DNA of 64,000 bases, taken from NCBI GenBank assembly GCA_028278425.1, contig JANQEJ010000284.1, forward strand, positions 1-64,000, written 5' to 3'. Source of the stretch: Planctomycetota bacterium. Its GTDB lineage: Bacteria > Planctomycetota > UBA1135 > GCA-002686595. A model generated the notes under the pieces. That model was not told the DNA's origin. It did no database searches and was given only the letters and a program-made list of their open reading frames with translations. A program made the translations under genes and the position numbers. Positions 44,142 through 53,064 of the stretch are shown here, one piece after another (position 1 is the first letter of the stretch; each line of letters opens with the position of its first letter).

Positions 44142-44506
44142 CGCTGACGACCGAGATTCCGCTGACGCTGCCGCACGGCTATCTCGAAGCGGACGGGACG
44201 CTGCACCGCGAGGGCGTGATGCGCATGGCGACCGCCTACGACGAGATCGCGCCGCTCAAGGACCCGCGCGTTCAGGCCAACCCCGGCTACCTCGTCGTGA
44301 TCCTGCTCTCGCGGGTCGTCACGCGCCTCGGCGACGTGGACCCGATCACGCCCAAGGTCATCGAGGGCCTCTTCGCCGGCGACCTGGCCTACCTGCAGGA
44401 CCAGTACCGCCGACTCAACGAGAACGGCCACGGCCGCCTCGCCGTCGCCTGCCCGCACTGCCAGGGCGAGTTCGAAGTGGAGACCGCCGCGTCGGGGGAG
44501 GTCTAG
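44138..44506 (+). CDS. Tail assembly chaperone-like protein with C-terminal CPHC motif
   Basis: The 122-residue protein belongs to a family found after the tube gene in eCIS-type clusters and resembling phage tail assembly chaperones. It has GYLEADGTLHREGVMRMATA, PRVQANPGYLVVILLSRVVT and IEGLFAGDLAYLQDQYRRLN, then a half zinc-ribbon-like CPHCQGEFEVE. The ATG overlaps the tube stop by 4 bases. In the last codons the run GGGGGA (44494-44499) precedes the UAG by one codon. The conserved DUF6760 segment continues in the -1 frame right after, with no own start codon, so ribosomes may shift frame here. See the finding. Confidence 0.8.
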   Translation: MTLTTEIPLTLPHGYLEADGTLHREGVMRMATAYDEIAPLKDPRVQANPGYLVVILLSRVVTRLGDVDPITPKVIEGLFAGDLAYLQDQYRRLNENGHGRLAVACPHCQGEFEVETAASGEV

Positions 44507-44685
44507 GCTACCCCTCGAAGCGTCTGCGCGAGGAGGTGGCCTACATCGCCTACTACTTCCACTGGCCGCACGACGAGATCCTGCGGCTCGAGCACCTGGA
44601 GCGCCGCCGCTGGGTGGCGGAGATCGCGGAGCTGCACGAGCGGCTCCGCCGCGAGGAAGCGAACCGACCAAGCCTGAATCGATGA
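44506..44685 (+). CDS. DUF6760-like segment with no usable start codon (possible -1 frameshift extension)
   Basis: The stretch starting GYPSKRLREEVAYIAYYFHW and continuing EILRLEHLERRRWVAEIAEL matches the short DUF6760 family of eCIS clusters, about 59 residues here. Upstream in this frame there is no ATG, GTG or TTG near the conserved start; the frame reads back to a distant TTG at 44128 through shadow sequence. Translation is most simply explained by -1 slippage from the chaperone gene at GGGGGA (fusion of 182 residues), or by initiation at a non-standard codon after the internal GGGGGAGGT. The stop precedes the second tube gene by 10 bases. Confidence 0.7.
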   Translation, partial: GYPSKRLREEVAYIAYYFHWPHDEILRLEHLERRRWVAEIAELHERLRREEANRPSLNR

Positions 44686-44695
44686 GATCCCTGCC

Positions 44696-45340
44696 ATGAC
44701 GACCCTCGGCCCCAACGCCGTCTACGCCGCGGCGACGAACCTGCTCGGGGTTCGCTTCGACCCCTACCCCGCCTTCAACTTCCTGGTCGAGATCGAGGGT
44801 CTCCTCGTCGGCGGCTTCAGCGAGGTCCAAGGCCTCGAGTGCGAGATCGAGTACGAGGAGGTCGAGGAAGGCGGCTACGGCACGCACAAGGTGCCGGTCG
44901 GCTCCAAGTACCCCAACCTGGTGCTCAAGCACGGCCTCACCGACATCGACGGTCTCTGGGGTTGGTTCCACGACGTCCAGCAGAACCGGCCCGGCCTCTA
45001 CAACGCGGCCAAGCAGAAGATCAAACAAGCGCTCTTCGGCGACGGCCCGAAGCAGGGCGCCTACCGTCGCAACGGCACGATCTACCTCCTGGACGGGCGG
45101 CGCTTCCCCGCGGCCTGGTGGGACTTCAAGGAGGCCTTCCCGGTGAAGTGGACCGGACCCGACCTCCAGACAGACCGGGGCGCCATCGCCTTCGAGTCCG
45201 TCGAGCTCGCCCACCAGGGGCTCACGAAACCCACGGCCAGCCGCGCTTTCTCCGCGCTGCGGCTCTCGGCCAAGACCGCGGAGGCCGCCGGCCTGCAGGC
45301 GCCGGGAGCGGCCGGCGAAGCGCTCGGCTTCCTCGCCTAA
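44696..45340 (+). CDS. Inner tube protein 2 (gp19/Afp5-like)
   Basis: The 214-residue tube paralogue has FDPYPAFNFLVEIEGLLVGG, EVQGLECEIEYEEVEEGGYG, KYPNLVLKHGLTDIDGLWGW and DFKEAFPVKWTGPDLQTDRG. It is 70 residues longer than tube 1; part of the difference is an Ala-rich C-terminal tail. In Afp-like systems, this second tube subunit joins the baseplate to the tube. It starts 10 bases after DUF6760 stops, and the next gene begins 4 bases after its stop. Codon use is like that of its neighbours. Confidence 0.9.
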   Translation: MTTLGPNAVYAAATNLLGVRFDPYPAFNFLVEIEGLLVGGFSEVQGLECEIEYEEVEEGGYGTHKVPVGSKYPNLVLKHGLTDIDGLWGWFHDVQQNRPGLYNAAKQKIKQALFGDGPKQGAYRRNGTIYLLDGRRFPAAWWDFKEAFPVKWTGPDLQTDRGAIAFESVELAHQGLTKPTASRAFSALRLSAKTAEAAGLQAPGAAGEALGFLA

Positions 45341-45344
45341 TCCC

Positions 45345-46727
45345 ATGCCGAAGCCCGTCCGCACCGACGCAAGCCCCGCGCTCGACCCCGCGCTGGTCGC
45401 GCGGTTGACGCGTCCGGCGGCGCGGATGGGAGTGATCGAGCCCGGATGGAGCCGTCGGCTCTGGCGGCGCCTGACCTTCGCGGAGGAGCGCCTCCCGCTC
45501 CTGGGCGACTGGGAACGGCGCATCGGGCGCGCGTTCCGAGCCGACGGCGGGCCGCCGGCGGTTCCGCCGCTGAGCTTCCCGCCGCCGCGTTCGCTCGCCG
45601 CGGAGCGCGGCGCCTTCGCGGCCGACGGCCCCCGCTCGGACGACGCCGCTCCGCCGGCAGCCGGCGGCGATTCCCAGCCGTCGAAGCCGACGCAACGCGT
45701 CCACGCGCGCACAGCCGACGTCCCCGTGGTGCAGCGAAAGCCGATCGCGAAGGAGGACGACGCCGCGTTGGATCGCGTTCCGCTCCCGACCGCCCGAACC
45801 GAGCCCGCGCCGCCTCCGCGACGCGAGTCGACTCTGCCCCCGACGCGAGAAGCGGCCGCGGAAGCGCCGCCGCCGGAACCGGTTCGCGGGAGCGCGTCCG
45901 GGTCCGAGCTCCCCAAACCCATCGCGCCGCCGGCGCGCGGAAGCGGAACCACCGTCGGCGTCGTGCAGCGGCGCGCGCTCGACGACACGGTCGAAACCGG
46001 CGCCGGCGAAGCGACGAAGAGCCACGCCCCCTTGCGCGCGGAATCGCCGGAGGCGGCGCCCGCGACGGTCCAAGCCCGCGCGGCGCAAGCGCTCGCCGCC
46101 CCGGAGCAACGCGCGCGTTCGGCTGCTTCCGCGAGCGAAGGGGCTCGCCCGATCCAAGCCGCGGGGAAGCCGGCCCCGACCACCGACCGCTCCCCCGCGA
46201 TCGTCCCGCGGGAGCGGACCGCGACCGAGCCGCTCCCGGTGGTGCGCGCTCGCGGCGCGTCGGCCCCGGGGCGCGTTACCCCGGCGCGTCCGGTCGCGCA
46301 GGCGCGGAGCGCGTCGACGCAACGCCGCGTCCCGGCCGCCGCGACGCTCGCCGTCGTACCGGAGAAGCGCGTCGCGCCTCCGCCGACCGCCCCGCTCCCC
46401 GTCCCTTCATCCGTCCCCGCATCCGTGCCGGGCGGTGCCGCGCGCACGGCGCCGCCGACCGCCGTCGCGTCGCCCGCCGCACCCGCTCCGCCGGCGTCCG
46501 GCGCGCCCGCGTTCCGCACGACGGGTCCCAGCGCCGTGCCGGCGCCGCGGAGCTCGCGGCCGGCGACGATCCAGCGCAAGGCCGCCGGCGGCGGCGGTGC
46601 GTGCGGAGGCCTGGAGGACGAGGAGAACGAGCCGAGCGCCGACGAGACTTCGGAGAAGGTCCGGCGCCAGCTCCTGAGGGACTTCGCGATCGAGAACGAG
46701 CGCAGGGGGTGGTCGTCGTGGCGCTAG
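45345..46727 (+). CDS. Pro/Ala-rich disordered protein in the injection-system cluster
   Basis: I do not recognise this 460-residue protein. A short ordered N-terminus (ARLTRPAARMGVIEPGWSRR, then RLTFAEERLPLLGDWERRIG) is followed by about 350 residues rich in Pro, Ala, Arg and Ser. The disordered part contains repeated VVQRKP, VVQRRA and IQRKAA motifs. It ends in a helical charged segment (EKVRRQLLRDFAIENERRGW). It lies between the second tube and the LysM gene, the place of Afp6 in Afp-type clusters, but is far larger. It could be a tape-measure substitute, a tube-lumen or tail-tip filler, or a cargo scaffold. The next gene starts inside its 3' end. Confidence 0.6.
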   Translation: MPKPVRTDASPALDPALVARLTRPAARMGVIEPGWSRRLWRRLTFAEERLPLLGDWERRIGRAFRADGGPPAVPPLSFPPPRSLAAERGAFAADGPRSDDAAPPAAGGDSQPSKPTQRVHARTADVPVVQRKPIAKEDDAALDRVPLPTARTEPAPPPRRESTLPPTREAAAEAPPPEPVRGSASGSELPKPIAPPARGSGTTVGVVQRRALDDTVETGAGEATKSHAPLRAESPEAAPATVQARAAQALAAPEQRARSAASASEGARPIQAAGKPAPTTDRSPAIVPRERTATEPLPVVRARGASAPGRVTPARPVAQARSASTQRRVPAAATLAVVPEKRVAPPPTAPLPVPSSVPASVPGGAARTAPPTAVASPAAPAPPASGAPAFRTTGPSAVPAPRSSRPATIQRKAAGGGGACGGLEDEENEPSADETSEKVRRQLLRDFAIENERRGWSSWR

Positions 46728-47374
46728 AGAAGCTCAAGATCCTCGTCGAGACGGACCCCCAGAAGTTCCGGCGCGAGATCCTGGCGCAGTTCAACCCGAG
46801 CGAGATCTCCCTCGAGAAGCAGGTCCGCTGGAAGGAGAAGCCGGCCGCCGAGCGCGACGTGCCGGAGTCGTACTTCACGCACGGCTTCCCGGCGCGCTTC
46901 TCCGTCGACCTCTACTTCAACACCTACGAGACGCGCGAGGACGTCCGCACGCTCACCGACGAGGTCATGTCGCTGACGACGGTGGAGAAGCACGGGAAGA
47001 TGCACCGGCCGCCGATCTGCCGGCTGATGTGGGGCAAGTTCGGCGTGTTCTTCCAGGGCGTGCTCCACAGCGTCAAGCAGAGCTTCACCCTGTTCCTCGA
47101 GGACGGCACGCCGGTCCGCGCGACGCTCTCCTGCTGCTTCAAGGAGTGGCGCACCGCCGAGGAGGACGCGCGGCGCCAGAAGACCGAGTCCGTCGACGTG
47201 GCCAAGTCGCGCGTCGTGGTGAGCGGCGACACGCTGAGCGCCCTCTCCGCCGAGGAGTACCAGGATCCGAGGCTGTGGCGGCACATCGCCGAGGCGAACG
47301 ACATCGACAACCCGCGGACGCTCCCCCCCGGGCTCGTCCTGACCATCCCCGCGCTGCGCGCCAAGGGCAGGTAG
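46718..47374 (+). CDS. LysM-domain baseplate protein (Afp7/gp53-like)
   Basis: The 218-residue protein starts MALEKLKILVETDPQKFRRE and matches the Afp7-like family, with FNPSEISLEKQVRWKE, ARFSVDLYFNTYETREDV and TLSCCFKEWRTAEEDARR. A LysM domain lies at about residues 163-212 (VVSGDTLSALSAEEYQDPRL, LPPGLVLTIP), as in other baseplate proteins where it helps assembly near the spike. The start is GTG 46718, overlapping the previous gene by 10 bases; this position begins the recognised N-terminus and follows a G-rich ribosome site. Confidence 0.88.
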   Translation: MALEKLKILVETDPQKFRREILAQFNPSEISLEKQVRWKEKPAAERDVPESYFTHGFPARFSVDLYFNTYETREDVRTLTDEVMSLTTVEKHGKMHRPPICRLMWGKFGVFFQGVLHSVKQSFTLFLEDGTPVRATLSCCFKEWRTAEEDARRQKTESVDVAKSRVVVSGDTLSALSAEEYQDPRLWRHIAEANDIDNPRTLPPGLVLTIPALRAKGR

Positions 47375-47378
47375 GCCG

Positions 47379-48443
47379 ATGTCCCCCTCGTATCCCCGGA
47401 ATCCCCCCGCATTCCAGGTGCGCGTGAACAAGAAGGACCTGCCGCCTGCGGCGAAGAACGACCTGCTGGCGGTCGCGGTGCTCGAGGACGTCTTCGCGCC
47501 GGGCATGTTCACGCTCAGGCTCCTCAACTGGGACCCGGACAAACAGGAGGTCACGTGGTCCGACGACAAGCTCTTCGCCGAGGGCAACGAGGTCGAGATC
47601 GGCATGGGCTACGTCGACCACGTCGAGACCCTGATGGTGGGCGAGATCACCGGCCTGGAGCCGGAGTTCGCGGCGGACGAGCCGCCGCTTCTGACGGTCC
47701 GCGGCTACGACCGCCGCCACCGGCTGACACGCGGACGCAGGACGCGCTCCTTCACGAAGATGAAGGACAGCGAGATCGCGGGGAAGGTGGCGCGCGAAGC
47801 GGGCCTCACGGGCAAAGCCGATGACACGAAGACGGCGCACGATTACGTGCTCCAGCACAACCAGACCGACCTCGAGTTCCTCCTGGACCGCGCGGCGCGG
47901 ATCGGCCACGAGGTGGTCGTCGAGGACAAGACGCTCTTCTTCCGCAAGCACAAGAACACCGGCAGCGAGGCGGTCGTCCTGACCCGGGAGCGCGACCTGG
48001 TCCGCTTCGAGCCGCGCCTCACGAGCATGCCCCAGGTCGCCGAGGTGGCCGTGCAGGGGTGGGACCCCAAGGCGAAGAAGGGCATCGTCGGACGCGCGAA
48101 GGTGGGCGACGAGGTCACCACCATGGGCGGAAAGAAGTCCGGCGCGAAGGTGACCAAGAGCGCCTTCAAGGCGCCGGCGGCCGTCGCGGTGGACCGTCCG
48201 GTCGTCACGCAGGCGGAGGCCGACCAGATCGCGAAGGGAAGCTTCAACGACATGGCCCTCGCTTACGTCAGCGGCGACGGCGAGTGCGTCGGCCGCACCG
48301 ACCTGCGCGCCGGCACGCTCGTCAAGGTGGAGGGGCTGGGACGCCGGTTCAGCGGGCTCTACTACGTGAGCTCGACGCGGCACCGCTACTCGCCCCGGCG
48401 CGGGTACCAGACCGAGTTCTCGGTGAGGAGGAACGCGACGTGA
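47379..48443 (+). CDS. Baseplate hub protein (VgrG N-terminal half/gp27-like, phage late control D)
   Basis: The 354-residue protein matches the gpD/gp27-like hub domain: FTLRLLNWDPDKQEV, VGEITGLEPEFAADEPPLLT, GYDRRHRLTRGRRTRSF, YVLQHNQTDLEFLLDRAARI and FSGLYYVSSTRHRYSPRRGY. The hub links tube to spike at the baseplate centre. In Afp the hub and spike are one protein (Afp8); here they are split, with the spike gene overlapping by a GTGA junction. It starts at ATG 47379, 4 bases after the LysM gene stops. Confidence 0.9.
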   Translation: MSPSYPRNPPAFQVRVNKKDLPPAAKNDLLAVAVLEDVFAPGMFTLRLLNWDPDKQEVTWSDDKLFAEGNEVEIGMGYVDHVETLMVGEITGLEPEFAADEPPLLTVRGYDRRHRLTRGRRTRSFTKMKDSEIAGKVAREAGLTGKADDTKTAHDYVLQHNQTDLEFLLDRAARIGHEVVVEDKTLFFRKHKNTGSEAVVLTRERDLVRFEPRLTSMPQVAEVAVQGWDPKAKKGIVGRAKVGDEVTTMGGKKSGAKVTKSAFKAPAAVAVDRPVVTQAEADQIAKGSFNDMALAYVSGDGECVGRTDLRAGTLVKVEGLGRRFSGLYYVSSTRHRYSPRRGYQTEFSVRRNAT

Positions 48444-49093
48444 CCAGTCTCGATTCGTGGACCGCCGTCCTCGGCGGCCCCCCGCGCGACGCGAGCGCGC
48501 CGATGCACAGCGTGGTGGTGGCGATCGTCACCAACAACCAGGACCCCGACGGCATGGGGCGGGTCAAGGTGCGCTTCCCGTGGCTCTCCGAGAAGGACGA
48601 GAGCAACTGGGCGCGCGTCGCCGCGCCGATGGCGGGCAAGGACCGCGGCCTCTGGCTCCTGCCGGAGGTGGACGACGAGGTGCTCGTCGCGTTCGAGCAC
48701 GGGCGCCCGGAGTTCCCGTACGTCCTCGGAGCGCTCTGGAACGGCAAGGACGCGCCGCCGGAGAAGAACGACGACGGCAAGAACGACGTCCGCGTGCTCA
48801 AGTCGCGCAGCGGCCACGTCATCAAGCTCGACGACAAGGACGGCAGCGAGAAGATCGAGATCGCCGACGGCTCGGGCAAGAACACCATCGTGATCGACAC
48901 GGCGAAGAACACGATCGCGATCACGGCGGACAAGGACGTCACGATCGAGTCGAAGAGCGGCAAGCTCTCGCTCGCCGGCAAGGGCATCGAGATCAAGTCG
49001 AGCGCCGAGCTGAAGATCGAAGCCAGCCAGAACATCGACGCGAAGGCGGGGCCGCAGCTCAACCTCGAGGGCGGCGTCGTCAACATCAACTAG
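48440..49093 (+). CDS. Central spike protein (gp5/gpV-like OB-fold with beta-helix)
   Basis: The 217-residue protein has the OB-fold of spike proteins: VVVAIVTNNQDPDGMGRVKV, KDRGLWLLPEVDDEVLVAFE, FPYVLGALWNGKDAPPEK. From about residue 120 on, repeated short strands (SGKNTIVIDTAKNTIAITAD, VTIESKSGKLSLAGKGIEIK) should form a triangular beta-helix needle. No lysozyme domain is present, unlike T4 gp5. The start is GTG 48440, overlapping the hub stop by 4 bases. The PAAR gene follows, and should cap this spike. Confidence 0.9.
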   Translation: MTSLDSWTAVLGGPPRDASAPMHSVVVAIVTNNQDPDGMGRVKVRFPWLSEKDESNWARVAAPMAGKDRGLWLLPEVDDEVLVAFEHGRPEFPYVLGALWNGKDAPPEKNDDGKNDVRVLKSRSGHVIKLDDKDGSEKIEIADGSGKNTIVIDTAKNTIAITADKDVTIESKSGKLSLAGKGIEIKSSAELKIEASQNIDAKAGPQLNLEGGVVNIN

Positions 49094-49101
49094 GAGGACC
49101 C

Positions 49102-49500
49102 GTGGGACAACCGGCAGCGAAGCAGGGAGATCAGGTCGTCGGGACGGACACGCACATCGTCATGGTGCCGACGCCGCCCGGCCCGCCCGTACCGACGCCG
49201 CTCCCGCACCCGTTCGCCGGGATGCTGTCCGGCGAGCTCAGCAGCGACGTCAAGATCATGAAGAAGCCCGCCGCGGTCGTGGGGAGCACGGCGGACAACA
49301 GCCCACCGCACGTGCCGGCGGCGCCGGGGAACTTCCAGAAGCCGCCGACGAACAAGGGGAAGGTCCAGCTCGGGAGCCCGACGGTCAAGATCAACGGGAA
49401 GCGGGCCGCGCGCAACGGCGGCAAGGCGATGACCTGCAACGACCCCCAGGACCTTCCCGCGGGAACGGTCGTCGCCGTGGGCACGGTGAACGTCGGGTGA
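49102..49500 (+). CDS. PAAR-like spike tip protein
   Basis: The 132-residue protein resembles PAAR or DUF4150-type tip proteins: GTDTHIVMVPTPPGPPVPTP and PLPHPFAGML at the N-terminus, then MKKPAAVVGSTADNSPPHVP, GKVQLGSPTVKINGKRAAR, and MTCNDPQDLPAGTVVAVG. Such proteins form a conical tip on the spike and may carry metal. The start is GTG 49102 after TAGGAGGA. In Afp the PAAR gene follows the gp25 gene; here it precedes it. Confidence 0.8.
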   Translation: MGQPAAKQGDQVVGTDTHIVMVPTPPGPPVPTPLPHPFAGMLSGELSSDVKIMKKPAAVVGSTADNSPPHVPAAPGNFQKPPTNKGKVQLGSPTVKINGKRAARNGGKAMTCNDPQDLPAGTVVAVGTVNVG

Positions 49501-49507
49501 GCGCGGC

Positions 49508-49891
49508 ATGACCAAGGCGTTTCAGGGCATCGGTTGGAGCCTTCCCGTCGGAACGGACGAGGGCGGGATCGCGATGGCCCGGCACGAGGAGAGCATCCGC
49601 CAGTCGGTCTGGCTCATCCTCGCCACCGCCCCCGGGGAACGCGTCATGCGTCCGGACTTCGGCTGCGGGATCCACGACCTGGTCTTCGCCGTCAACGACG
49701 CCGGCACCGCCGGCCGCGTCGCCAGCGAGGTGCGCGAGGCGCTCCTCCTGTGGGAGCCGCGGATCGACCTGATCGACGTCGAGGTCGTCGCCGACCCCGG
49801 CGTGCCGAACCGGCTTCAGATCTCGATCGACTACGTCGTCCGCAGCACGAACAACCGCTTCAACCTGGTCTACCCCTTCTATCTGAACTAG
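49508..49891 (+). CDS. Baseplate wedge protein gp25-like (Afp9)
   Basis: The 127-residue protein matches the gp25/IraD-like baseplate family: GIGWSLPVGTDEGGIAMARH, ESIRQSVWLILATAPGERVM, PDFGCGIHDLVFAVN, and RLQISIDYVVRSTNNRFN. The conserved EPR motif (WEPRIDLIDVEV) is the part that nucleates the sheath. It begins at ATG 49508, 8 bases after the PAAR stop. It is followed after 4 bases by the large baseplate gene. Confidence 0.93.
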   Translation: MTKAFQGIGWSLPVGTDEGGIAMARHEESIRQSVWLILATAPGERVMRPDFGCGIHDLVFAVNDAGTAGRVASEVREALLLWEPRIDLIDVEVVADPGVPNRLQISIDYVVRSTNNRFNLVYPFYLN

Positions 49892-49895
49892 CTCG

Positions 49896-52800
49896 ATGCC
49901 CCCCGCCTGCCCGAAGATCGACCCGCGCTCGTACGACGAGCTCGTGCGCGAGACCGAGGCGCTGGTCGAAACGCTGACGAGCGAGCGTCTCGATCCCCGC
50001 TCCGCGGCGATCGTCGGGCGCGTCCTCGCGGAGGACGTTCCCGATCCGCGGGACGACTCGGCCGATCCGATCGCCAAGGCCGGAACGGCGATCGACGCGG
50101 CGCTCGCCGGACGGCTCCAGCAGATCGCGGACCTGGACCCGATCGCCGTCCACGGCTGGTGCGCGTCGCGCAACGGCGGCACCGACGCGGGCGGCGCGCT
50201 GATCCGCATCTTCGCGCGCATGGCCGAGCTCGTGGTCGACCGGATCAACCTTGCTCCGGAGAAGAACCTCCTCGCGTTCCTCGACCTGGTCGGGACCCGG
50301 CTTCTCCCGCCGGTTCCCGCGCGGGTTCCGCTCACGTTCGCGCTCGCCGAGGGCGCGCAGGAGGACGCCTTCGTGCCCGCCGGGACGCAGGTCGCGGCCG
50401 CCCCCATGGAGGGCGAGGGCGAGGACATCCTGTTCGAGACGGGCCGCGACCTCGTGGTCACCGCCGCCCGCCTGATCGGCGTCTTCGCGCACGACCCCGT
50501 CGCCGACCGCCTCGCCGACTGCACCGCGCGGGCGCTCCCCGCGAGCGCGGCGACCTTCGCGGCCTTCGAGGGGGACGCTCCGGTCGAGCGCTACGTCTAC
50601 CTGAGCCACGAAGAGCTCTTCGCGCTCGCCGGCGGCGGGGAGTGCACGTTGAGCTTCGCGGGCACCGGCATCCGCGGCCTTCCGCGCGACGCGGTCCGCT
50701 GGTCGTACTGGAACGGCGCGAAGTGGGAGCTCTTCGGCGGTGTGCGGTCCACGATCGACCGCAGGGAGCTCCTCTTCACGCTTCCGTCCTTCCCGGTCGT
50801 GGAACCGCGCGCAGTCGACGGCCGGACGGGTCGCTGGGTGCGCGCGCAGCTCGAGGGACCGGCTCCCAGTCCACCCGCGCGGGCGTTCCTGGTCCAGGTC
50901 AAGTACCAGGCGACGAGCTCCGGACTCTCCGCGGACCTCGGCTACTTCAACGACCTCGCCGTCGACCTGACGAAGGACTTCTATCCCTTCGGCGAAGCGC
51001 CGCGCTTCAACGACACCTTCTACCTCGCGAGCGACGAGGTGTTCAGCAAGGGGGGAGCGAACGTGACGATCACCGTCGCCTTCAGCGCGGGCGTCGCCGC
51101 TCCCAACGCAAGCCACGCCCCCGTCCTCGCCTGGGAGGCGCGAACGGGCGGAAAGTGGGTCGCGATGAACGCGCAACCGGTCAGCGGTTCGCCGGCCGGC
51201 GTGGTCCACCTGCGCGCCGCGGGCTCGCTCACGCTCCCCCTCCCCGCCGAGGTGGAGCCGTGCAAGCACCAGGGCGAGGAGCGCCATTGGATCCGCGCCC
51301 GTCTGGTCAGCGGGAGCTTCGGCACGGAGGCGCGGTATCTCAGGGTGCAGGGCGAAGCGGACCTCCAGCTCACGTCCGACTCCCTCCGCCCCCCTTCCGT
51401 CGCGTCGCTTTCACTCGCGTTCACCTATGCGAAGAACAGCCCTCCCACCGCGGTCCTGACCTGCGACGAAGGCACCTACGTCGACCGGACGGAGGAAGCC
51501 AACGAGACGGGCGGCGACTTCCCCCTGTTCGCGCCGCCGGACGAGACGCGGCCCGCGCTCTACCTCGGCTTCGACCGCGCGTTCGCCAACCGGCAGGTGA
51601 CGCTCTACGCCGGCGTCGAAGCGACGGTCTACGACCCGGCGCAGGCGGAGGAGGCCGCCGCCGCCGCGGACGACCCGGCGCGGGTGGTCTGGGAGTACGA
51701 AAGCGATTCGGGCTGGGCGCCGCTCGCCGCGGCCGACGGCTCGGCGGCGCTGACGCGGCGCGGCTCGATCCGCTTCCTCGGCCCGGCCGACTTCCGCCGC
51801 GGCAAGCGCTTCGGCCTCGATGCGTTCTGGCTCCGCGCGCGCTGGGAGGGCGGCAACTACGCGCAGCCGCCGCGGCTCAGGCACCTCCTCGCGAACACGG
51901 CCTGGGCGTACCAGTGCGTCACCGCGAGCGAAGAGTCGCTGGGCTCGAGCACCGCCGAGCCGGACCAGGTGTTCCACACCGCGAACGCGCCGGTTCTCGC
52001 GGGCGAGCGCATCGAGGTGCGCGAGCCGGACGCGCCGCCCCCCGCGGAGGTCGCGGTGCTCGGGGCCGCCGACGGATCGGACGTGGTGCGCGCGGTCGCC
52101 GCGGACGAGGAGGTCGAGGAAGGCTTCTGGGTGCGCTGGCAGCGGGTCACGGACTTCTACGGCTCCGGGCCGCGCGACCGCCACTACGTCCTCGACCCGC
52201 GCACCGGGGCGATCCGCTTCGGCGACGGCCGCCACGGCCTGATCCCGCCGGAGGGCCGCGACAACGTGCGCGCCGCCGCGTACGCCTTCGGCGGCGGCGT
52301 CCGCGGCAACGTGCCGGCCGGATCGATCACCGAGCTCAAGACGGCCGTGCCCTACATCGACGCCGTCGTGAACCACGAAGCGGCGCGCGGCGGCGACGAC
52401 CAGGAGGGCGTCGAGGCGGCCAAGCGCCGCGGGCCGCGCGCGCTCCGCCACCGCGACCGCGCCGTGACGGTCGCCGACGTCGAGGACTTGGCGCACGAGG
52501 CGACGACCGACGTGGCGCGCGCGCTCGCGGTGCCGCCGCACCACGACCCCTTCGACGGTTGGAGCGCCCCGCACACCGACGCGGACAACGACGCCGGCCG
52601 CGTGGGCCTCATCCTCGTGCCGCGGAGCGACGCCGACCTGCCGGCGCCGGACATGGAGCTCGTCCGGCGCGTGCGCGACTACGTCGAGGCGCGGTCCTCC
52701 CCCACGCTCGACCTCTGGATCGCCGGGCCGCACTGGGTCCGCGTCTCGGTCCAGGTCTGGGTGGGCCCCACGTCGCTCGAGGCGGCCGAGGGACTGCGGG

Positions 52801-53063
52801 CGCGCGTCCAGGAGTTCCTCCGGAACTTCCTCCATCCGCTCCGCGGCGGTCCCGAGGGCCGCGGCTGGGACTTCGGGCGCCGCCCCCACGCCTCGGACCT
52901 GCAGGCGCACGTCGCCGCCGTCCCGGGGGTCGACTTCGTCGAGCGCCTGGAGATCGAGGCGGATCCGAAGCCCGACGGGCTCTCGCCCGAGGAGCGCGAG
53001 CGCTCGCTCGTGTACTCCGGCACCCACGCCGTCGTCGTCGTCCAACCGGAGACCGAGGACTGA
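49896..53063 (+). CDS. Large baseplate assembly protein (TIGR02243/Afp11-like, baseplate J domain)
   Basis: The 1055-residue protein begins [20 protein letters not shown] and has a long beta-rich middle ([41 protein letters not shown]), then the baseplate J-like core [20 protein letters not shown] and [20 protein letters not shown]. The C-terminal domain ([40 protein letters not shown]) resembles the next gene product. It should form the baseplate wedges with Afp12-like protein. The start ATG 49896 is 4 bases from the gp25 stop, and the next gene starts 1 base after its stop. Confidence 0.9.
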   Translation: MPPACPKIDPRSYDELVRETEALVETLTSERLDPRSAAIVGRVLAEDVPDPRDDSADPIAKAGTAIDAALAGRLQQIADLDPIAVHGWCASRNGGTDAGGALIRIFARMAELVVDRINLAPEKNLLAFLDLVGTRLLPPVPARVPLTFALAEGAQEDAFVPAGTQVAAAPMEGEGEDILFETGRDLVVTAARLIGVFAHDPVADRLADCTARALPASAATFAAFEGDAPVERYVYLSHEELFALAGGGECTLSFAGTGIRGLPRDAVRWSYWNGAKWELFGGVRSTIDRRELLFTLPSFPVVEPRAVDGRTGRWVRAQLEGPAPSPPARAFLVQVKYQATSSGLSADLGYFNDLAVDLTKDFYPFGEAPRFNDTFYLASDEVFSKGGANVTITVAFSAGVAAPNASHAPVLAWEARTGGKWVAMNAQPVSGSPAGVVHLRAAGSLTLPLPAEVEPCKHQGEERHWIRARLVSGSFGTEARYLRVQGEADLQLTSDSLRPPSVASLSLAFTYAKNSPPTAVLTCDEGTYVDRTEEANETGGDFPLFAPPDETRPALYLGFDRAFANRQVTLYAGVEATVYDPAQAEEAAAAADDPARVVWEYESDSGWAPLAAADGSAALTRRGSIRFLGPADFRRGKRFGLDAFWLRARWEGGNYAQPPRLRHLLANTAWAYQCVTASEESLGSSTAEPDQVFHTANAPVLAGERIEVREPDAPPPAEVAVLGAADGSDVVRAVAADEEVEEGFWVRWQRVTDFYGSGPRDRHYVLDPRTGAIRFGDGRHGLIPPEGRDNVRAAAYAFGGGVRGNVPAGSITELKTAVPYIDAVVNHEAARGGDDQEGVEAAKRRGPRALRHRDRAVTVADVEDLAHEATTDVARALAVPPHHDPFDGWSAPHTDADNDAGRVGLILVPRSDADLPAPDMELVRRVRDYVEARSSPTLDLWIAGPHWVRVSVQVWVGPTSLEAAEGLRARVQEFLRNFLHPLRGGPEGRGWDFGRRPHASDLQAHVAAVPGVDFVERLEIEADPKPDGLSPEERERSLVYSGTHAVVVVQPETED

Positions 53064-53064
53064 G

